A DNA stretch of 22,469 nucleotides, taken from a virus. Each line of letters opens with the position of its first letter. The first letter of the stretch is position 1. The translations under genes and the position numbers were made by a program. The notes beneath the pieces were generated by a model. That model searched no databases and was not told the DNA's origin. It saw only the letters and a list, made by a program, of their open reading frames with translations. The stretch lies in IMG/VR virus record IMGVR_UViG_3300013094_005466, positions 1 to 22,469 of that record; one strand, 5' to 3'. This document shows positions 12,378-19,274 of this stretch, one piece after another.

Positions 12378-14300
12378 ATGCAAGGCTCTCCCACATCGCT
12401 CGCTGATCGCGCCTTGGCCGTGGCCATGGTGGATAGCTATGTGACGGCGAAGATGCCGGTGCGGCGGGCGTGCATTGAAGCGGGAGTGAAGTTTGTGTCT
12501 TACTACCGCTGGAAGGTGGAGATCGAGAACGCACAGCGGGGCGGATTGACGGCACCGGTCGAATTGAAGAAGCGCGGTAGGCCGGAACTCTTCACGCTGA
12601 CGGATGGCGAGACGCGCAGGCTGCGCTTCTGGCGCTTGGTCAAAGGTTCCATCCCGCTGGCTGTCGAGGCGGCGATCGCTGAGAGCACGACACAGGATGA
12701 CCTGCCGTATTTTGCTGCACTGCGCGCCATGCAAGCCGGTGGTGACGTTGTCAACGAAGCACACCGCAAGACACGCCAGAGCATCGAAGGTGCGACGAAG
12801 TTTGATGAGGCCAAAGCCATCGCTCTACGCGCCTACTGGCAGCGGTTTGTGGAAGCGCGCAAGGTGGTGACTTGGCCGATGTCCATCCAACGTGCGTGCC
12901 GCGTGTCTGAAGATGAAGAGGCCGCATTCCGAGGCCGCAAGGCGCTGGACAATCGCGCCGGACATGAGCGACGGGGCGCATTCATCATCGACGAAGAAGG
13001 CAAGCGCCTGCCATGGTTTGCGGGGGCGATTTGGTGCTCGGATGACATGAGCGTGAATGATCCCTTCAAGTTCTTCGATGCCGCTGAACAGCGCGAACTC
13101 ACGGGACGCCAGACACTCTGGACCACGGATGCCTTTTCCCTCAATTTTCTAGGCTGTCACCACATTGGCCGGGATCGCGATAGCTACCGCGCTGAGGACA
13201 TCGCCGACCATTTCGCGGCCCTAGTTGATGAGCATGGCCTGCCGATGATCTGGCGCGTGGAGCGTGGGCGCTGGGACAACAATTTTATCAACGGCTGTCC
13301 CATCCCTGGGGAGTTTGAAGAAGACGGAACCGCGAAGCGCTGGGGCGGGCTGGATGCCATCATTCGCATGGCCGTGAAGTTCAATTCTCGCGGCAAGGAA
13401 ATCGAAGGCTGCTTCAATTTGCTGCAAAGCATGATGGACCATGGCGGCAATGGCCAGGCACTGAGCATTGGCCGCAAGCGCGGCGAGTTCGAGCAGGCCA
13501 CGAAGCTCATGCTGCGGACGGATCGCGATGCCGCCGCGCTGGAGAAGTTCTGGAGCATCGAAGCCAGCGCGGATCATGCGCAGCGCGTGATGCAGGCCTG
13601 GCAGCAGCGGCCCAAACTGCGCGAGTCATTTGGCAACAAATCATTCACGCCGGCGGAACTGTGGGCCAGCCATGTGAAGCGCCCCTGCCCACAGAATGAG
13701 CGCTGGCGTTTTCTGCCCATCAAGATGGCGGCGCGGGTTTGGAAAGGTGTCATTGAAGTGAAGGTGCCACACTACCCGGTGAGCTTCCGCTTCCGTCTGC
13801 ATGGCGCTAGCCGCATCGCTGGGGCGCAGTTTGTGGATGGGCATGAAGTCATGATTGCCTTTCACCCTGGCAATGCCTGGGAAGGATGCCACGTTTTCAA
13901 CCGCGACCGCAGCGCCCGCAACCGCGACAAATGGAGCTGGCTGCAACGCATCGGCGTGGCTGACCACATGGCGGAAGTGCCCCAAGAGGATCTGCGTAGC
14001 GAAGGCTACAGCACCGGCCAAAGCCGCGCCCATGCGCAGGTGCGCAGTGAATACCGGGGCATGATCGCCGGGACCGCGCTGGACGGACGCCGCCGTAGTC
14101 ACGCACAGGACAGCCTGGGCAACGCGCTGAGTGTCCGCCGGGGTGTGGAGCTTAGCGGGGATGATGCACCACGCCAAACGCAGCCAGAACGCGTACGCGG
14201 TGGCCTCAGTGAAGGACGCCTGACCCCACGCCGCACCGTCTCCATCGGCGCGGAAGATTTCGACGAAGCCGAAGAACTCCACGCCCTGACCACCCGCTGA
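12378..14300 (+). CDS. Mu A-like DDE transposase
   Basis: This 640-residue protein is close to MuA in length (663). Residues 20-48 carry an HTH-like segment ('KMPVRRACIEAGVKFVSYYR'), a helical DNA-binding part continues to about 205, and the RNase H-like catalytic core starts near 217. The first acid is D222 or D223 ('IWCSDDMSV'). The expected second Asp position reads 'MIWRVERGRWDNN', so it is E295 or D300. The third acid is likely E343 ('RGKEIEGCFNLLQ'). A beta-barrel-like region follows ('VWKGVIEVKVPHYPVSFRFR'), and the tail from about 520 is charged. It would catalyse integration and replicative transposition with the downstream ATPase. The A-B gene order matches Mu. Confidence 0.88.
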   Translation: MQGSPTSLADRALAVAMVDSYVTAKMPVRRACIEAGVKFVSYYRWKVEIENAQRGGLTAPVELKKRGRPELFTLTDGETRRLRFWRLVKGSIPLAVEAAIAESTTQDDLPYFAALRAMQAGGDVVNEAHRKTRQSIEGATKFDEAKAIALRAYWQRFVEARKVVTWPMSIQRACRVSEDEEAAFRGRKALDNRAGHERRGAFIIDEEGKRLPWFAGAIWCSDDMSVNDPFKFFDAAEQRELTGRQTLWTTDAFSLNFLGCHHIGRDRDSYRAEDIADHFAALVDEHGLPMIWRVERGRWDNNFINGCPIPGEFEEDGTAKRWGGLDAIIRMAVKFNSRGKEIEGCFNLLQSMMDHGGNGQALSIGRKRGEFEQATKLMLRTDRDAAALEKFWSIEASADHAQRVMQAWQQRPKLRESFGNKSFTPAELWASHVKRPCPQNERWRFLPIKMAARVWKGVIEVKVPHYPVSFRFRLHGASRIAGAQFVDGHEVMIAFHPGNAWEGCHVFNRDRSARNRDKWSWLQRIGVADHMAEVPQEDLRSEGYSTGQSRAHAQVRSEYRGMIAGTALDGRRRSHAQDSLGNALSVRRGVELSGDDAPRQTQPERVRGGLSEGRLTPRRTVSIGAEDFDEAEELHALTTR

Positions 14301-14305
14301 ATTTT

Positions 14306-14503
14306 ATGCAACTCCTCGCAACTTTCGATCTGGATGACGACAACCGCCTGTTCGCCACGCTGAGCAATGTGGAGACCAACAGCCCCGTCGCTGTGGTCAC
14401 AGAAGACCTCAAAGATGGCCGCACCTTTCAAGACCAGGTCAAGGCCTTCGCCGCCAATCTCGGACACGAGATCGCCGAATGGGACCGCTCACGCGTCCCC
14501 TGA
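14306..14503 (+). CDS. Small hypothetical protein between transposase and ATPase
   Basis: This 65-residue acidic protein starts MQLLATFDLDDDNRLFATLS. Short beta segments ('LLATFDLDDD', 'SPVAVVTEDL') are followed by a helix ('FQDQVKAFAANLGHEIAEWD'). The start codon is 5 nt after the transposase stop with a TGAATTTTATG junction, a coupling pattern that recurs in this operon. No family is recognised. A 68-nt gap follows before the ATPase gene. Confidence 0.65.
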   Translation: MQLLATFDLDDDNRLFATLSNVETNSPVAVVTEDLKDGRTFQDQVKAFAANLGHEIAEWDRSRVP

Positions 14504-14571
14504 ATTTTCGCCCCAACCTCTGCCGGGCGGCGGAGCGGGGCGCGATAACGACAACGAACCAACACAACACT

Positions 14572-15591
14572 ATGAGCACCGATACCATCACCAACACCGA
14601 AGCCTCGCAACAGGAGCTGCGGGAGATCGCGCTGACGATCAAAGAGCACACTGAGGCGGAAGAAATCAGCATTAAGGAACTGATCCGCGTCTATCCGAAT
14701 CTAGGCAGTGATAAGACCTTTGGTCTGTGCTGCAAAGGGGACTTCACCGAACTCAAAGCAGACAACTGGTTGGAGGCTTATCGCGGGGTCTTGGACGCCA
14801 TGAGCGACAGCGGCGAGAGCGATCCGCTCTACGAAGACCTCACGACCACGCAGGAAGTGCGGAAACAAATCACGCGCCTCAAACTCAGCCGAACCAACGC
14901 CAAGTTGGTGATCATTGAAGGCTTCACCGGCAGCGGCAAGACCAGTGCGGCACGCATCATCGCCACCAAATACAACGGCATGGCCGCGACGCGCCAGGTC
15001 TTCACAATTGAAGCGAGCGCAGGCTGGGGAGACCGCCCCAACGCAATGCTGACCGCGATGCTCAAAGCACTGGGTCGTGGCGATGGTGGACGCTCCCAGG
15101 CGGCGCGTCTCGATAAGCTGTGTGAAGTATTAGCCGAGCGCCCAGTGATGTTCGTGATTGATGAGGTCCACGACTTCGGCGTGCGCTGTCTGCGCGTGGT
15201 GAAGACGATCCTCAGCACCACACCGACGAAGATCATTCTGCTGGCTCATCCGCGCCTCTTTAAAAACTTGGAGCGCGAAAACTGGGACGACCTCAGCCAG
15301 CTCACCGGCAATCGCCTGCTGGCGCGCATTCACCTTGGCACCCTGACCGTTGAAGACACTGAAGCACTGCTGCAACGCCGCCTTCCTGCTCCGGGCCTGA
15401 ATGGTGAACTCAAAGAAGCCGCCGAGATCGTGGCCCATGCCGCGCTAAACAACGGCAACCTGGCCTTCGTGCGTGAGGTCGTGGTGCGTCTGAGCAAGGC
15501 CGCGAAGAAAAACCCGCTCAACCTCGCCGCCGTGAAAACAGCGGTGCGCAAAGAACTCTCCGACCGCAACAGCGAAGCCAAAGCCGCCTGA
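14572..15591 (+). CDS. MuB-like AAA+ ATPase (transposition target-selection protein)
   Basis: This 339-residue protein is read from the ATG at 14572. The frame is open further upstream but starts there would overlap the preceding gene. Walker A is at 117-125 (GFTGSGKTS) and Walker B at 192-198 ('VMFVIDE', then VHD). Sensor-like segments follow ('STTPTKIILLAHPRL'). The N-terminal about 70 residues contain a helix-turn-helix-like domain ('ISIKELIRVYPNLGSDKTFG'), as in MuB, which has an N-terminal DNA-binding domain before its ATPase. It lies two genes after the transposase, as B follows A in Mu. It would bind target DNA, stimulate the transposase and confer target immunity. Confidence 0.87.
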   Translation: MSTDTITNTEASQQELREIALTIKEHTEAEEISIKELIRVYPNLGSDKTFGLCCKGDFTELKADNWLEAYRGVLDAMSDSGESDPLYEDLTTTQEVRKQITRLKLSRTNAKLVIIEGFTGSGKTSAARIIATKYNGMAATRQVFTIEASAGWGDRPNAMLTAMLKALGRGDGGRSQAARLDKLCEVLAERPVMFVIDEVHDFGVRCLRVVKTILSTTPTKIILLAHPRLFKNLERENWDDLSQLTGNRLLARIHLGTLTVEDTEALLQRRLPAPGLNGELKEAAEIVAHAALNNGNLAFVREVVVRLSKAAKKNPLNLAAVKTAVRKELSDRNSEAKAA

Positions 15592-15619
15592 TTTTAGTCA
15601 CATCCCACATACCACGATT

Positions 15620-15958
15620 ATGAGCAAGACCACCGCACCCGCCAAGAAAACCGCGAAGAAAGAACCCTCTCTCCGCACACTGCGCCGCCGCTTTTTGGCG
15701 GAGCAGAAGACCGTGAATCTGGATCCACTCCGCCCGGATGAGTACACTGAACTCCACGCCAAGATGGAGCGGCTGCAAGAGAGCAACCATGAGCTTCTCA
15801 TTGCTAGCCTGGGCGTGGACCAGTGCCGCACCGATCTGATCGAGACCGAACTGGCCCTGCAGGAAGCGGAAGACCATCTGCGCGGCGTGAAAGAGGAGCA
15901 CCAAACAGCGATGCGCGAAATCGCACCGCTGCTGAACCGCCTGCCTTCCGTGGCCTGA
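15620..15958 (+). CDS. Hypothetical coiled-coil protein with basic N-terminus
   Basis: This 112-residue protein has a Lys/Ala-rich start (MSKTTAPAKKTAKKEPSLRT), then helical segments, with a long coiled coil from about 45 to 100 ('YTELHAKMERLQESNHELLI', 'ETELALQEAEDHLRGVKEEH'). The basic tail plus coiled coil is like small nucleic-acid-binding or scaffold proteins, but no family is recognised. It lies between the MuB-like ATPase and the MarR-like regulator, and the ATG is in an ACCACGATTATG context shared with the next gene. Confidence 0.7.
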   Translation: MSKTTAPAKKTAKKEPSLRTLRRRFLAEQKTVNLDPLRPDEYTELHAKMERLQESNHELLIASLGVDQCRTDLIETELALQEAEDHLRGVKEEHQTAMREIAPLLNRLPSVA

Positions 15959-15984
15959 ACCCTTGACCCCAAGAAACCACGATT

Positions 15985-16467
15985 ATGAGCACTTTGATTT
16001 CACTTCCACCGACGCGCCAGCCGCTGCTGAGCGTGATGCAAAGCCGCAAGCAAGCGGTCCTGCGCATCTCGGATTTTCCGGCGCTGGCGCTGGCTGCGAC
16101 GGCGACTACGGGCGAGCTTGACACCCGGGGAGAGGCTTTCGCTGCGGTGTCGGCTTGTCTGGAGACGTTGCAACGGCTGAAGCTGTCCGGTTCATCGGCC
16201 TGGCTGCTGATCCTGCTGGTGAAGCACGGGCCGCAATCATGCTCGCAACTGGTATCTCTCACCAAAACCAGCAGCGCGGCCATCACGGGGCTTATCACGC
16301 TACTGGAGGCGCTGGGATTGGTCGCGTTGGATCGAGTCGCGGCTGACCGCCGCGTCGTGATCGTGACCGCTACGTCCGCCGCCCGCAAGGTGCTGGCGAG
16401 TCTTTGCGGTCTCACTGCCCTGGGCTCTGCTGCCAGCGTCCTCAACCGCATCCCTAACCGCCGCTGA
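15985..16467 (+). CDS. MarR-like winged-helix transcription regulator
   Basis: This 160-residue protein has a winged-helix domain at about 68-145: 'SGSSAWLLILLVKHGPQSCS' (helix 1-2), 'QLVSLTKTSSAAITGLITLL' (helix 3 and recognition helix), 'EALGLVALDRVAADRRVVIV' (wing), then 'TATSAARKVLASL'. This order is typical of MarR/HTH_27 proteins. The N-terminal part is variable. In Mu the Mor and C activators switch middle and late genes; here this regulator, two genes after the ATPase, could do an analogous job, but it is unrelated to Mor in sequence. The ACCACGATTATG start context is shared with the preceding gene. Confidence 0.75.
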   Translation: MSTLISLPPTRQPLLSVMQSRKQAVLRISDFPALALAATATTGELDTRGEAFAAVSACLETLQRLKLSGSSAWLLILLVKHGPQSCSQLVSLTKTSSAAITGLITLLEALGLVALDRVAADRRVVIVTATSAARKVLASLCGLTALGSAASVLNRIPNRR

Positions 16468-16471
16468 TGTG

Positions 16472-16972
16472 ATGAGTCCGATTCAATCCATCCACCAACT
16501 CCCTGAGGCGCTGTCCATCGCCAAACAGGCCACGATCTTGGCCAGCACGCTGACGAATGAAATGGACGCTGAGCTGGCTGCCGTGAAGGCACGCTTTGAA
16601 GGCAAGATCAAGGCGCGCAAGGATGAAGCTGAGGCCGCGATCAAGGCCGTGGAGGTGTATGCCGATGCGCACCGAAAAGAGCTGCTCAGTGACGGTGGCA
16701 AGAGCATCACCCTCAACGGCCATACGCTGGGCTGGCGTGACAACGGAGGGGCGATCAAGATGGCCCGTGGGCAGACCGAGAAGAAGGTGCTGGCCAAGCT
16801 GCTGCAGAACAACTCGCTCCGCCGCTTCTTCGTCCGCACGACCTACGCCCTCGACAAAGAGGCGATGAAATCCAAGTGGCACGGCTTTCGTGATCGCCTG
16901 ACCAGGCTGGGCGTGAAGTACACGCATTCGGAAAGCTTCTTTGTGGAGCTGGACGTGACGGAGAAGGCCTGA
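16472..16972 (+). CDS. gam: Mu Gam-like host-nuclease inhibitor
   Basis: This 166-residue protein has the Gam-like pattern: a coiled-coil N-terminal half ('ELAAVKARFEGKIKARKDEA'), then 'YADAHRKELLSDGGKSITLN', 'HTLGWRDNGGAIKMARGQTE' and a C-terminal helical part ending in 'HSESFFVELDVTEKA'. Mu Gam is a Ku-like dimer that binds double-strand DNA ends and protects them from RecBCD-type exonucleases. Size is close to Mu Gam (174). I chose the ATG at 16472; a GTG directly before it is in frame. It is downstream of A and B, as in Mu. Confidence 0.88.
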   Translation: MSPIQSIHQLPEALSIAKQATILASTLTNEMDAELAAVKARFEGKIKARKDEAEAAIKAVEVYADAHRKELLSDGGKSITLNGHTLGWRDNGGAIKMARGQTEKKVLAKLLQNNSLRRFFVRTTYALDKEAMKSKWHGFRDRLTRLGVKYTHSESFFVELDVTEKA

Positions 16973-16985
16973 ACCTGAAAACACC

Positions 16986-17546
16986 ATGAGCGACGAACTA
17001 CCATTACCGAAATCGAGGAAGGTGAAAGCCTTCCGGCTGTCAGCACTGACTTGTGCAGCGCTGGCGGATTTGTTGGAGCAACCGCCCGCCCAAAATCTGC
17101 GCGAGCCCTCGAAGCTGAAGCGCCTGCGGGCGATTCTCGGCAATGCAGACGCCATCAAGCGCCTGCGGATGTGTGGCGAGGCGGACGCTCTGCACTGGCA
17201 CGCCCACATGCGGACAGCGGCACTGGTGGCATGCGCGCCGGCGGTGCGCTTGACGATTGGCGCGGGCATACCCGCGACGATTGGCGGCACGCACTACACG
17301 CCCGCCGCCGCCCGGTTGGCGGCACGCAATGGCATCACGCTTCACCACCTTGGGCGGTATGCCTTCACTGTCTTGAAATCCCCCCCCCCCCGCAAAACGT
17401 CGCACCAAATGAAACCCTCTAATTTGCTTTCCCAAGTCCGCCGCAGTGGCATGGCCACGCGGCGGGCGCTGAAGCGCTGCCAGGTGGCTACTGTAAACGG
17501 TTACAGTGGTCGCAAGGCTCAACCTCAACGGAGGAAAGCGGCGTGA
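16986..17546 (+). CDS. Unknown early protein, probably two genes fused by a C12 tract
   Basis: As written this frame encodes 186 residues: MSDELPLPKSRKVKAFRLSA, then a helical region and 'TIGAGIPATIGGTHYTPAAA', 'ARLAARNGITLHHLGRYAFT'. A run of 12 C (17380-17391) then links it to a basic tail. With one C fewer, the first part would end 'SPPPAKRRTK' at a TGA (17410-17412) that overlaps an ATG (17409) in the ATGA manner used at many other junctions here. The likely real arrangement is a 141-residue gene followed by a 45-residue gene. No family is recognised for the first part. It lies just after Gam. Treat the fused frame as a sequencing, assembly or slippage product until checked. Confidence 0.65.
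   Translation: MSDELPLPKSRKVKAFRLSALTCAALADLLEQPPAQNLREPSKLKRLRAILGNADAIKRLRMCGEADALHWHAHMRTAALVACAPAVRLTIGAGIPATIGGTHYTPAAARLAARNGITLHHLGRYAFTVLKSPPPRKTSHQMKPSNLLSQVRRSGMATRRALKRCQVATVNGYSGRKAQPQRRKAA
17380..17391. repeat. Homopolymeric C12 tract in a coding region
   Basis: Twelve consecutive C residues lie within the gene starting at 16986. Tract lengths of 11 or 14 restore an ATGA stop/start junction, 12 gives a fused protein, and 10 or 13 gives a stop at 17420-17422. It is therefore a candidate site of sequencing error or of slipped-strand phase variation. Confidence 0.9.
17409..17546 (+). CDS. Candidate separate 45-residue basic protein
   Basis: This is the 3' part of the fused frame, read from its own ATG at 17409 as MKPSNLLSQVRRSGMATRRA and ending 'RKAQPQRRKAA'. 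It is strongly basic (many Arg and Lys), with a helical 'MATRRALKRCQVATVNGYSG' segment. It could be a small nucleic-acid-binding protein. Its start would overlap the stop of the upstream gene if the C tract has 11 residues. Its stop overlaps the next gene's GTG (GTGA). The evidence is gene-junction style only. Confidence 0.5.
   Translation: MKPSNLLSQVRRSGMATRRALKRCQVATVNGYSGRKAQPQRRKAA
17490..17507. promoter_or_regulatory. Perfect-arm inverted repeat, possible operator
   Basis: ACTGTAA-ACGG-TTACAGT, 7-bp perfect arms with a 4-nt spacer, AT-rich within GC-rich surroundings. It lies inside the coding region about 36 nt before the next start codon. It could be an operator or a small RNA hairpin controlling that start; no protein can be named. 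Confidence 0.4.
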
Positions 17547-17788
17547 ACGAAGAGACGCACAAGCTGCTGCTGGCCATGGGGTTCCTCCAACTCGACACCG
17601 ACGCCCGTGACGGTGGACCGAGATATCAGCATACGAAGCACGGCTTTGTTTTGGCGTTTCCGTGCGTCGGTGATGTGGAGCTTGGACACCTGGCTGATTT
17701 GATGTTCAAGGCTGGGGCAGAGGCCCAACAACGCGCAACCCGCGAAGTGATCCGCGATGCCGCACAGAAGCTGGGATTCAAACTTTAA
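17543..17788 (+). CDS. Small hypothetical protein
   Basis: This 81-residue protein starts at GTG 17543, overlapping the upstream stop by GTGA. A GGAGG sequence 9 nt upstream is one of the very few Shine-Dalgarno sequences in the window. The N-terminal part ('ETHKLLLAMGFLQLDTDARD') is followed by beta segments ('HGFVLAFPC') and a C-terminal helix ('QQRATREVIRDAAQKLGF'). No family is recognised. Confidence 0.65.
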   Translation: MNEETHKLLLAMGFLQLDTDARDGGPRYQHTKHGFVLAFPCVGDVELGHLADLMFKAGAEAQQRATREVIRDAAQKLGFKL

Positions 17789-17800
17789 CCGCCTGATTTT

Positions 17801-18448
17801 ATGAGCACCCGCAAGGCCCCGATTCCTTTTGACCCTGACGCTTTGAGCAGTGGCGTGGTTATTCATGCTGCGCTGAGTGGCGAGACGATGTTGAGTGAGC
17901 TGGTGGAGGCTCAGGACTGGCATGGCGATGGCAGCCCGCCGGTGGAATGCGTGAAGGGGCTGGCGAAGCCGCTGAGCAACTGGCAGAAGTTCAAACTCTC
18001 GGACCTGGCGAAGTCGGTGTATGCTTACTTGCGCGGCCAGGGGCAATGCCAGGGCGAGGATGGGACGGCTTGGCGGCATCGGATCGCGGTCGCGGCGTGT
18101 GGGAAGCGGATCAGCCAGGCGAGTCATGGGGACTTCAAGCTGATCCAGGCGGAACTGTTGAAGGAACGGGGTCGCGTGGAGGCGGCACGGCGGACGCTGG
18201 CGCAAGCGAAGGCGACTCCGGCGGCGATTGCGATGCACAACCTCATGAAGCTGTGCCGCGAGACGGGAACGCCTGCGAGCCATGCCCACACGATGGCATC
18301 CCGCTTCTACAAGGGCACGGAACTCCACGACCTGAACGCGAAGCAGCTTTGGACGATTTTTTACACGATCCGCAACAACGCGAACAACAAGGCGGGCGTG
18401 GGATCGAAGGCCAACCGATTCAAGAACAAACAACGCAAAAGCGCATGA
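17801..18448 (+). CDS. Hypothetical protein with helical C-terminal domain
   Basis: This 215-residue protein starts MSTRKAPIPFDPDALSSGVV. It has a soluble mixed N-terminal half, then helices rich in Ala/Arg ('LLKERGRVEAARRTLAQAKA'), then 'MHNLMKLCRETGTPASHAHT' and 'LNAKQLWTIFYTIRNNANNK', ending in a basic, Lys/Asn-rich tail. The C-terminal 'L-N-x-x-Q-L-W-x-I-x-x-T-I-R' helix is like small helical modules at the ends of phage DNA-binding proteins, but I cannot name the family. The stop overlaps the next ATG. It may be a regulator or a replication accessory protein. Confidence 0.7.
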   Translation: MSTRKAPIPFDPDALSSGVVIHAALSGETMLSELVEAQDWHGDGSPPVECVKGLAKPLSNWQKFKLSDLAKSVYAYLRGQGQCQGEDGTAWRHRIAVAACGKRISQASHGDFKLIQAELLKERGRVEAARRTLAQAKATPAAIAMHNLMKLCRETGTPASHAHTMASRFYKGTELHDLNAKQLWTIFYTIRNNANNKAGVGSKANRFKNKQRKSA

Positions 18449-18765
18449 GCACCGTGTCACGATTTAGCACGATGAATTTTCAGGAGCTGCAGGGGCAGCT
18501 TTTTGCCCTGCGCCTGAGCGTGTGGGACGCGCTGGCGCATCACGGTCCCTGCACGACGCGGGAGCTGGCGCATGAATGTGGCATCGACCTGCTGACGGTG
18601 CGGCCGCGTGTGACGGAACTGGTCCAGATGGGCTTTGCGGTGTGCGTCAACGAAGGGGAGCAGGGCCGGGAAGGCATCTACCGCGCTCTGACTTTGGCAG
18701 AGGCTGAGGCGGCATTTGAAGCGCGGCAGGCAGCGGCGGCTGAACAGGGGGTGCTGGCGCTATGA
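18445..18765 (+). CDS. Winged-helix DNA-binding protein
   Basis: This 106-residue protein starts by ATGA overlap with the preceding gene. The winged-helix region covers about 20-80: 'LSVWDALAHHGPCTTRELAH', then 'ECGIDLLTVRPRVTELVQMG' (recognition helix), then 'FAVCVNEGEQGREGIYRALT' (wing). The C-terminal part is an Ala/Glu-rich helix. The pattern resembles MarR/ArsR-type helix-turn-helix domains. It is the second winged-helix regulator in the rightward operon and could control middle or late expression. Confidence 0.72.
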   Translation: MSTVSRFSTMNFQELQGQLFALRLSVWDALAHHGPCTTRELAHECGIDLLTVRPRVTELVQMGFAVCVNEGEQGREGIYRALTLAEAEAAFEARQAAAAEQGVLAL

Positions 18766-18896
18766 TTGAGCAAAAGGCCTCAATGAGAAATATGGGCCAA
18801 GCCGGGCAATTCAGACGCCGGATGTGCGGGAGAACCGCCGAGCGGCGTTTTCTGGCTTTGTGCACGGAAGTAAAACCCAAATCCGACCAGGGCTGA
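18762..18896 (+). CDS. Short basic hypothetical protein (44 aa)
   Basis: The frame starts by ATGA overlap with the winged-helix gene and is open for 44 codons, MIEQKASMRNMGQAGQFRRR through to a TGA at 18894-18896. It is Arg/Lys-rich with two Cys. Evidence is coupling and the absence of another gene in this stretch. No family is recognised. Confidence 0.45.
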   Translation: MIEQKASMRNMGQAGQFRRRMCGRTAERRFLALCTEVKPKSDQG

Positions 18897-18926
18897 AGGG
18901 CGGGGAACTGCTGCAACTGACTTGAT

Positions 18927-19274
18927 ATGATCCCCACGAATGCCATGCAACTGGTGAAGGAACTGCACACGTGCTATGTGAAGCATTCGGAGCAGAAGAT
19001 TGCGTACAACCTGGCCCGGGAGAACGCTTGGCGGGATTGGTGTGCGTGGGGGAACTGGGAATGGACCTGCGATGACCTCGCACGGGTGATCAACTACTTG
19101 CTGGCTGAGATCAAAACCGGCAAGCGCAACCTGGGGGCGCTGAAATTCTCCAACTTGGTGGGCCGTCCCGATAACTTTGAAGAAGACCTGCAACTTTCGA
19201 CGAACACGCATGCAAAACGAACCTCAGCCACTGGCCGCAGTGATTCAGCAAATTCAGCGGGCCGCTACCGTTGA
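18927..19274 (+). CDS. Hypothetical replication-region protein upstream of DnaC-like ATPase
   Basis: This 115-residue protein starts MIPTNAMQLVKELHTCYVKH. It is Trp-rich in the middle ('RENAWRDWCAWGNWEWTCDD'), then helical ('DLARVINYLLAEIKTGKRNL'), and ends in a Ser/Arg-rich tail that overlaps the next gene by 65 nt. Genes of this size and composition are often found directly before DnaC-like loaders in phage replication modules, but I cannot name the family. The strong overlap suggests translational coupling to the ATPase. Confidence 0.65.
   Translation: MIPTNAMQLVKELHTCYVKHSEQKIAYNLARENAWRDWCAWGNWEWTCDDLARVINYLLAEIKTGKRNLGALKFSNLVGRPDNFEEDLQLSTNTHAKRTSATGRSDSANSAGRYR

Noticed and set aside
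14509-14542. CGCCCC / GGGGCG inverted repeat between the small gene after the transposase and the ATPase gene
   Set aside because: Six-bp arms with a 22-nt GC-rich loop and no following T-tract are expected by chance in such GC-rich DNA.
17947-18765. 272-codon plus frame overlapping the genes at 17801-18448 and 18445-18765
   Set aside because: It is out of frame with both. The two shorter frames have plausible domains (including a winged helix) and coupled ATGA junctions. The long frame is low-complexity Gly/Glu/Arg.
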